From JBAXGE01 sp044344145 (GTDB lineage Bacteria; Planctomycetota; Phycisphaerae; WQYP01), in assembly GCA_044344145.1 (NCBI GenBank), contig JBIJDM010000078.1, positions 1 through 10,916 on the forward strand: a stretch of 10,916 bases of DNA. The letters run 5' to 3'. Both the position numbers and the translations under genes were made by a program. This document shows positions 7,125 through 10,916 of the stretch, piece by piece (within the stretch, counting starts at the first letter, position 1; each line of letters begins with the position of its first letter). The notes beneath the pieces are model-generated. The model saw only the letters and a program-made list of their open reading frames with translations. It had not been told where the DNA came from and did no database searches.

Positions 7125-7535
7125 CTACACTTCACCAAATTCCGAGTAAAATTTGCCCGCTACGACATTAACAGCGGCAAGCAGTCTCGGTAGTATGGAC
7201 TTCGTATTATCTATGGACGAACTAAACGACTCCGCCACAATACGAACAGGTCTTTCACCATCTTTATTTGGGCCAAGAATTACAATTTTGGCAACCTTGT
7301 ATTCCAATGACAACTTATTTGCCAACCAAATTGCCTTTTGTACTTGTTCCTCTGTTTTAAGGCGGTCTGCATATTGAATTACAGAGAAATAGCCTTCATC
7401 ATCCTCAAGGAAGTCGATAAAACATGGACTCCCTTGGTACTTGAACATAATATCTCCAGCTTCATCCACTTTGGGCACATAACCCTCTTCGCGAAGATAC
7501 GCTGCGATAGCCACCGAATTCTCTGCCTTCGACAT
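7125..7535 (-). CDS. YbjN-like / type III secretion chaperone-fold small protein
   Basis: A 136-residue soluble protein without signal or membrane segments. The pattern of helix AAYLREEGYVPKVDE, strand GDIMFKYQGSPCFIDFLEDDEGYFSVIQY, helix VQKAIWLANKLSLEYKVAKIVIL, and a closing helix SILPRLLAAVNVVAGKFYSEF resembles the YbjN / type III chaperone-like fold. This is my reading of the secondary structure and spacing, not a firm match, and the function is unknown. ATG 7535 is chosen over ATG 7541 because AAAGGAG abuts 7541 directly but is 6 bases from 7535. The gene is clearly less GC-rich than its neighbours and uses AT-ending codons, which suggests acquisition. It is divergent from an XRE regulator, with repeats in between, so regulation by that protein is likely. 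A TATAAT lies 113 bases upstream on its strand. Confidence 0.7.
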   Translation of the reverse strand: MSKAENSVAIAAYLREEGYVPKVDEAGDIMFKYQGSPCFIDFLEDDEGYFSVIQYADRLKTEEQVQKAIWLANKLSLEYKVAKIVILGPNKDGERPVRIVAESFSSSIDNTKSILPRLLAAVNVVAGKFYSEFGEV

Positions 7536-7593
7536 GATCATCTCCTTTTACCTCGCTAGAGAACATCGCCCGCCACCCCCGGCCCATCCCCCG

Positions 7594-7612
7594 AACGTAC
7601 GGAGAATACGTT
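7594..7612. repeat. Inverted repeat AACGTA-N7-TACGTT
   Basis: Perfect 6-base arms AACGTA (7594-7599) and TACGTT (7607-7612) separated by seven bases. It lies in the leader of the YbjN-like gene, between its candidate promoter and its start. It could be a regulator-binding site or a small RNA hairpin. Confidence 0.45.
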
Positions 7613-7640
7613 AGCTTGGGTATGCGTGTGTCCTCAATGC

Positions 7641-7684
7641 TGCTCCCATTATAGGAGCAAACGCTCGGGAGTTTACCATGCTCC
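7641..7684. promoter_or_regulatory. Candidate operator/promoter cluster with three TGCTCC half-sites
   Basis: TGCTCC (7641-7646) and GGAGCA (7654-7659) form a perfect inverted repeat with a seven-base centre, and that centre contains TATAAT on the minus strand (7653-7648). TGCTCC occurs again at 7679-7684, just before the XRE start. The -10 box inside a palindrome next to a divergent regulator is the arrangement expected for repression or autoregulation. The -35 is weak (TAAACT at 16-base spacing). Confidence 0.5.
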
Positions 7685-7688
7685 GAAT

Positions 7689-7922
7689 ATGGGTGCAAGT
7701 GTACAACATCGCCCTAAATACCGCCGTCTATGCGGTCAACTTCGTGCTGCACGGCAAAATGCCGGTTTTACACAACGCGATCTTGCTGCAAAATTGGGCA
7801 AACCGCCATCCTATGTACACAAAGTGGAAGTAGGCGACCGGCGAATTGACCCGATTGAATTCATGGATTGGTGCCGTGCATGCCAAGTACCAACTCGAGA
7901 AATAATCCAAATGATTGAATGA
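7689..7922 (+). CDS. XRE-family helix-turn-helix regulator
   Basis: A 77-residue single-domain DNA-binding protein of the Cro/CI (XRE) type. The helix-turn-helix spans about residues 17-71: LRAARQNAGFTQRDLAAKLGKPPS, recognition helix around SYVHKVEVG (41-49), then RRIDPIEFMDWCRACQV. Proteins of this size usually repress their own and neighbouring genes. The start is uncertain. ATG 7689 gives the usual family length but has no Shine-Dalgarno in range, because GGGAG (7667-7671) is 17 bases away. A GTG at 7626 would add 21 residues that do not look like the family. It is divergent from the YbjN-like gene across 153 bases holding inverted repeats, and convergent with tsaB 25 bases downstream. GC content is lower than in the flanking housekeeping genes. 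Family call strong, targets inferred. Confidence 0.88.
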   Translation: MGASVQHRPKYRRLCGQLRAARQNAGFTQRDLAAKLGKPPSYVHKVEVGDRRIDPIEFMDWCRACQVPTREIIQMIE

Positions 7923-7947
7923 CAATCGTTTTTTATGTGTACGCGTT

Positions 7948-8682
7948 TTACAGCGCGAGGCCGTGTTTTTTGCGCCAGACTTCTTCGGCTTCGGGTAGGC
8001 GTATGTAAATGGGGAGTAGGGCTTCAGGGGCGGTCCACTCGCCCCGGCAGGCACGCTGCCAGCCGAGTTGATGCACCAACTCTGCCCGGCCCGGCCAGAG
8101 GGCGGAGTCAGTTTCGATGATGTTGGTGGTGCCCATGCCGGCGGCTTGTAAGGCGGGCCGGTGATAGTCTATGCCTTCGCCGAGTACGTAGACTGGAGCG
8201 GGCACGTCGGCGAGTAATTCTGCAGGGGTATACAAGGCCGGTGGCTTGCTGATGGTCAGTGTGCCGGCATCTGTACGCGTAAATACGGCACCGAATACCT
8301 GGCCGCGTTTGGCATCCAGCGCTACGGCGATGGTCCGGGCTGCTGCGGGGGCATTATGGGCGATGACTTCCAGACTCGGTACCCCCACCAGTTTGCAGCC
8401 GGTGGCCAGATGCAACGCGCGGGCGACGGCCACGGCGATGCGCAGGCCGGTGAACGAGCCGGGGCCTTGAGCAATATAGATGTGTTGCAGGCTGCCGGGG
8501 GTCCAGCCCAATTGGGCGCAGATCGCGGCGAGCGCGGGCATAAGTTCCACAGCATGACGGCGCTGGGGGTCCAACGCGTGCACCACACGCACCTGAGGCC
8601 CCTCGGCCAGCAGCAGACTGCCAGCGCGGCCGGTGGTATCCAAGGCCAATATTCGCGGAGTGGGGGTAAGGTCGGTGGTCAT
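7948..8682 (-). CDS. tsaB: tRNA t6A biosynthesis protein TsaB
   Basis: A 244-residue member of the ASKHA-fold family, the non-catalytic partner of TsaD in the complex that installs N6-threonylcarbamoyl on A37 of ANN-decoding tRNAs. Seen directly: the N-terminal ILALDTTGRAGSLLLAEG strand pair (11-28), HAVELMPALAAI (43-54), and the family signature GPGSFTGLRIA (73-83), followed by GVPSLEVIAHN. Length is normal for the family (about 220-240). ATG 8682 is only 6 bases beyond the stop of the TIM-barrel gene, with GGGGA about 9 bases before it, so the two are one operon. TsaD, TsaC and TsaE are not in this window. Downstream it is convergent with the XRE gene and no terminator hairpin is visible in the 25-base gap. 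Confidence 0.95.
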   Translation of the reverse strand: MTTDLTPTPRILALDTTGRAGSLLLAEGPQVRVVHALDPQRRHAVELMPALAAICAQLGWTPGSLQHIYIAQGPGSFTGLRIAVAVARALHLATGCKLVGVPSLEVIAHNAPAAARTIAVALDAKRGQVFGAVFTRTDAGTLTISKPPALYTPAELLADVPAPVYVLGEGIDYHRPALQAAGMGTTNIIETDSALWPGRAELVHQLGWQRACRGEWTAPEALLPIYIRLPEAEEVWRKKHGLAL

Positions 8683-8688
8683 GGTGAA

Positions 8689-9528
8689 TTATCCCCAGAC
8701 TCGGCGTAAGTGGGCGATGCTGGCCTGGGCGGCGTGCACGGGGGCATCGGGATAGGTGTACAACTCCACGGTGCAGAAGCGGTCGTAAGCAATCGCCTGC
8801 AAGGCGGCGTGCAGTGCGGGCCAGTCCACGGTGCCCAGGCCGGGGATCAGGTGATAATGTTTGCGGCCCAGCAAATCTTCGATGTGGCAATTCCAAATCC
8901 GGCCGCGCAAGAGTTGCAGCGTAGCGGGGATGTCCTCGCCGATGACGATGGAATGACCCAAGTCGAGATTCGCGCCCAGCAGTGGAGAGCCCAGCCGCTG
9001 GATCAAGGCGTGCAGTTCTGTGGCGTATTCCACAAACAGTCCCGGCTCGCACTCGATCCCGACTTTGACGTTCACCCGGTGGGCATGATCGAGCACGCGT
9101 TTGAGATTCTCTTCCAGCATCTGCTGGCACGCGGGCGGGGGCATGGTAGGCAGGGCCTTGCCGGTGGTGATGGAAATGTTGTCGGCCCCCACCGCAGCGG
9201 CGAAGTCCAGCGTGTGGCCGATCATGGCCAGGCGGGCTTGGCGGTACTCGGGCTTGGGCGAGATGAGCGAGGGCTCGAAAAACGGCTCCGGAGGGGCATC
9301 ATGAAAAAAACCAAAGGTGCAATTGGCGTTGATATTGGATATCTGGAGCTTGAGTTGGTCCAGCTTGGCCCGCACTTTCGCCGCGATGGCGGGATCGAAG
9401 TGATCGGGATACCAGTGCGGCTGATCGGCCAGGATTTCCACGCCAGTATAACCCGCATGGGCGATGGCCGTTAAGGCGGTATCGAGATCGTGGCGTGAAA
9501 ACGCATTTGTGGAAAAAGCCAGTTTCAT
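8689..9528 (-). CDS. Sugar phosphate isomerase/epimerase-like TIM-barrel protein
   Basis: A 279-residue protein of the AP-endonuclease-2 / xylose-isomerase-like TIM barrel superfamily. Members isomerise, epimerise or dehydrate sugars and inositols using a divalent metal. It begins KLAFSTNAFSRHDLDTALTA and GYTGVEILAD. The four expected metal ligands of the fold are visible: Glu159 (GIECEPG), Asp189 (GANLDLGHS), His215 (NCHIEDL) and Glu255 (TVELYTY). So it should be active, but the substrate is unknown. ATG 9528 is preferred because family proteins start at this MKLAFS-type strand; an upstream TTG (9564) adds 12 unrelated residues. The ribosome site is poor and lies inside a small hairpin (9531-9549). 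The gene is transcribed with tsaB, 6 bases downstream. No signal peptide. Confidence 0.88.
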   Translation of the reverse strand: MKLAFSTNAFSRHDLDTALTAIAHAGYTGVEILADQPHWYPDHFDPAIAAKVRAKLDQLKLQISNINANCTFGFFHDAPPEPFFEPSLISPKPEYRQARLAMIGHTLDFAAAVGADNISITTGKALPTMPPPACQQMLEENLKRVLDHAHRVNVKVGIECEPGLFVEYATELHALIQRLGSPLLGANLDLGHSIVIGEDIPATLQLLRGRIWNCHIEDLLGRKHYHLIPGLGTVDWPALHAALQAIAYDRFCTVELYTYPDAPVHAAQASIAHLRRVWG

Positions 9529-9530
9529 AA

Positions 9531-9549
9531 CCCAGAGTGTACGTCTGGG
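9531..9549 (-). promoter_or_regulatory. Hairpin or palindrome immediately upstream of the TIM-barrel start
   Basis: CCCAGA (9531-9536) and TCTGGG (9544-9549) form a perfect 6-base inverted repeat with a 7-base loop, ending 2 bases before ATG 9528 on the minus strand. In RNA it would cover the place of the ribosome site. In DNA it could be an operator for the operon. Confidence 0.4.
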
Positions 9550-9699
9550 GTGGGATTGTGCCAAGCCCGTGGGCGGAAAATTCTGTGGTGTGCAACCTAC
9601 AAGTGATCGCCGCGTTTATACGGATGGAGCGGGACAGCGAGTCGTCGCGTGACGAATCAGCATGGCCCCGGTCAGGTTAAGGCTACCAAGGAGACGAAC

Positions 9700-10377
9700 A
9701 TGAAGCCGATTAATGCACTATTGATTCTGGCGGTAACAGGTATTTGTGTACTGGCTACCACCAGCTATGCCGCACCCAACGCGGATCGGGCGGCGCGGAT
9801 TGAGGCACGGCGTGCCACGATCGAAGCCAAACGCGCCGAAGCCCAGGCCCGGCGGGAAGAATTGAGAGAGAAACGGAAGAATGACCCGGTCAGCGACAAG
9901 ACTGCCCAGAATATTGACCAGCGTCAAGCCCGGCAGGAGAAGCGGATCGAACAAGGCATCAAGAAAGGCTATCTCACCGATAGCGAGGTGGCCAAGTTGC
10001 AAGCGCAGCAGGACCATATTGCCGCGCTGGAAAGCACCTACCGCAGCGACGGCAAGATTACCAAGCAGGAATATAAAGACCTGATGGGCGAATTGAATAC
10101 GGCCAGCGCCTGCATCTGGGCGGAAAAACATGACACCGAAGGCAACCAGATGCCAACCTATCGCTTTGGCAAGAATATCTTCGCCAAGGATGCCATCACC
10201 GGCCCGTTGCAGAACGAAACCGCGGACCGGGCTTATGTCCGCGATCTGCTCAAGGAATTCCATCTGATGACCAAGCTGAAACATGAGTTGAGTGGCACGG
10301 ATCTGACCCCGGCCGAGCGCGAATTGAAACAGGCGAAGTACAACGAACTGCTGAACAAGTATTTCGAAGTCCGCTAA
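9700..10377 (+). CDS. Secreted Ala/Arg/Glu-rich coiled-coil protein of unknown function
   Basis: A 225-residue protein with a clear Sec signal peptide: MKP, a hydrophobic run INALLILAVTGICVLATT, then SYA|AP as cleavage site near residue 24. A highly charged helix rich in Ala, Arg, Glu and Lys (about 28-65) follows. Next is a helix-turn-helix-turn segment in which GYLTDSEVAKLQ and DGKITKQEYKDL show the repeated pattern of turn, LT/IT, x-x-E and helix; a third copy DLTPAERELKQ lies near the C-terminus. This looks like degenerate EF-hand-type repeats, similar to small periplasmic proteins of unknown function. Metal binding is not assured because the loops lack a full set of acidic residues. ATG 9700 has AAGGAG 6 bases upstream and gives a proper signal peptide. 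It is monocistronic, ending at a strong terminator. Function unknown; envelope or periplasmic location is likely. Confidence 0.8.
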   Translation: MKPINALLILAVTGICVLATTSYAAPNADRAARIEARRATIEAKRAEAQARREELREKRKNDPVSDKTAQNIDQRQARQEKRIEQGIKKGYLTDSEVAKLQAQQDHIAALESTYRSDGKITKQEYKDLMGELNTASACIWAEKHDTEGNQMPTYRFGKNIFAKDAITGPLQNETADRAYVRDLLKEFHLMTKLKHELSGTDLTPAERELKQAKYNELLNKYFEVR

Positions 10378-10400
10378 TACTCGATTTACCGGCGCAAATT

Positions 10401-10434
10401 AAAAGCCCGTCCAGAAATCTGGACGGGCTTTTTT
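10401..10434. terminator. Bidirectional Rho-independent terminator
   Basis: AGCCCGTCCAG (10404-10414), loop AAAT, and CTGGACGGGCT (10419-10429) form a perfect 11-base-pair stem. It is flanked by AAAA on the left and TTTTTT on the right (10429-10434). It lies between the stop of the secreted protein gene (10377) and the stop of the convergent permease gene (10464), and can serve both. Confidence 0.93.
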
Positions 10435-10463
10435 GTTGGTTCACACTGATCCCGCCAGGGCTT

Positions 10464-10916
10464 TTATCCCTTCACCGCGCCTACGGCAATCGCACTGACA
10501 ATATGCTTTTGCAACGCCAGGAACAGGATGATTACCGGCACGATCATAATCGCCGCCGCGGCATTGGTCAGGGACAGGAACCCGGTATTGCCCTGCTGGA
10601 ACATGTACACCGCCACGGCCAAGGGTTGCAAAGCGGGGTTGGCCTGAGTGCAGAGGAAGGGGATCATGAAATCATTCCAAGCGCCCAAAAACGCGAAGAG
10701 CGCCACGGTCATCACGATGGGCCGGGCCATGGGTAGCGCGATATCAAAGAAGGTGGTAAACGGCCCCGCGCCATCCACAGTGGCGGCCTCTTCGACTTCC
10801 TTGGGCAAAGTCATGAAGAAACCCGCCATTAAGAGGGCATTGCCGATGCCTGCGCCCACCATCCACAACATCATACCCCACAAACCATCCAACAGGCCCG
10901 CGCCTTGAATCAGTCG
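10464..10916 (-). CDS. Carbohydrate ABC transporter permease, MalG type, C-terminal part
   Basis: The last 150 codons of an inner-membrane permease of the CUT1 sugar-uptake family; the frame is open to the right window edge, so the start is missing. The cytoplasmic loop motif that contacts the ATPase is clear: EEAATVDGAGPFTTFFDIALP (EAA motif with the invariant Gly). It is followed by MTVALFAFLGAWNDFMIPFL, the conserved membrane segment of MalG/UgpE-like subunits. The C-terminal helix IMIVPVIILFLALQKHIVSAIAVGAVKG has the typical GAVKG end. About four membrane segments are visible. A second permease and a substrate-binding protein would be expected just upstream (beyond the right edge). This permease is the last gene of its operon, because the terminator at 10401-10434 follows. 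The substrate is not deducible. Confidence 0.95.
   Translation of the reverse strand, partial: RLIQGAGLLDGLWGMMLWMVGAGIGNALLMAGFFMTLPKEVEEAATVDGAGPFTTFFDIALPMARPIVMTVALFAFLGAWNDFMIPFLCTQANPALQPLAVAVYMFQQGNTGFLSLTNAAAAIMIVPVIILFLALQKHIVSAIAVGAVKG

Noticed and set aside
7462..7698. Minus-strand frame of 78 codons across the intergenic region upstream of the YbjN-like gene
   Set aside because: It overlaps the palindromes, the candidate promoter and the start of the YbjN-like gene; no ribosome site and no recognisable pattern.
8354..9130. Minus-strand open frame of 258 codons spanning the TIM-barrel/tsaB junction
   Set aside because: Arg/Pro/His-rich alternate frame crossing two real genes; no ribosome site or family resemblance.
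8710..9474. Plus-strand open frame (254 codons) opposite the TIM-barrel gene
   Set aside because: Antisense shadow: Gly/His/Gln-rich, no motifs, while the minus-strand frame keeps all four metal ligands of its fold.
1..10916. CRISPR arrays, tRNA or rRNA genes, insertion sequences, prophage or integrase genes
   Set aside because: Looked for; no regularly spaced repeats, cloverleaf-like segments, transposase motifs or terminal repeats were seen.

Overview
The window looks like a GC-rich chromosomal segment (roughly 55-60% GC over most of its length) from a free-living bacterium. The mix of a Gfo/Idh/MocA dehydrogenase, an L-fucose isomerase-like protein, an AP-endonuclease-2/xylose-isomerase-type TIM barrel and a sugar ABC permease, scattered among housekeeping genes, is typical of the Planctomycetes-Verrucomicrobia-Lentisphaerae group. 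That placement is an inference from gene content only; no ribosomal RNA or tRNA is present to confirm it.

Layout. Positions 1-1118 (+) hold the 3' part of hemA (glutamyl-tRNA reductase), whose tail overlaps by 50 bases the end of a convergent Gfo/Idh/MocA oxidoreductase gene (1069-2259, -). A 352-base gap follows, with a promoter candidate for the oxidoreductase and a strong terminator for the next gene upstream. That gene is an L-fucose isomerase-like protein with an unusual Lys/Ala/Val-rich N-terminus (2612-4318, -). Divergent from it is a two-gene toxin-antitoxin-type module, DUF433 then DUF5615 PIN-like (4491-5032, +), joined by an ATGA overlap. Next come a Uup-type ABC-F ATPase (5179-7002, +) and an AT-richer island (about 7003-7925). 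The island carries a YbjN-like small protein (-) and a divergent XRE regulator (+), separated by a 153-base region full of inverted repeats. Then come tsaB and a sugar-isomerase-like TIM barrel in one operon (9528 to 7948, -), a secreted coiled-coil protein (9700-10377, +), a bidirectional terminator, and the 3' part of a MalG-type sugar ABC permease (10916 to 10464, -).

How it fits together. The sugar-related genes suggest scavenging and conversion of deoxy-sugars, polyols or similar carbohydrates, but they form separate transcription units rather than one catabolic operon. The housekeeping functions are tetrapyrrole synthesis (hemA), t6A tRNA modification (tsaB) and ribosome-associated ABC-F activity. 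The accessory functions are the DUF433/DUF5615 pair and the XRE/YbjN-like pair, both of which look like acquired, self-regulated two-gene modules. The most interesting regulatory structures are the half-site-rich intergenic region at 7536-7688, the probably leaderless promoter of the DUF433 gene, and the tail-to-tail overlap of hemA with its neighbour.
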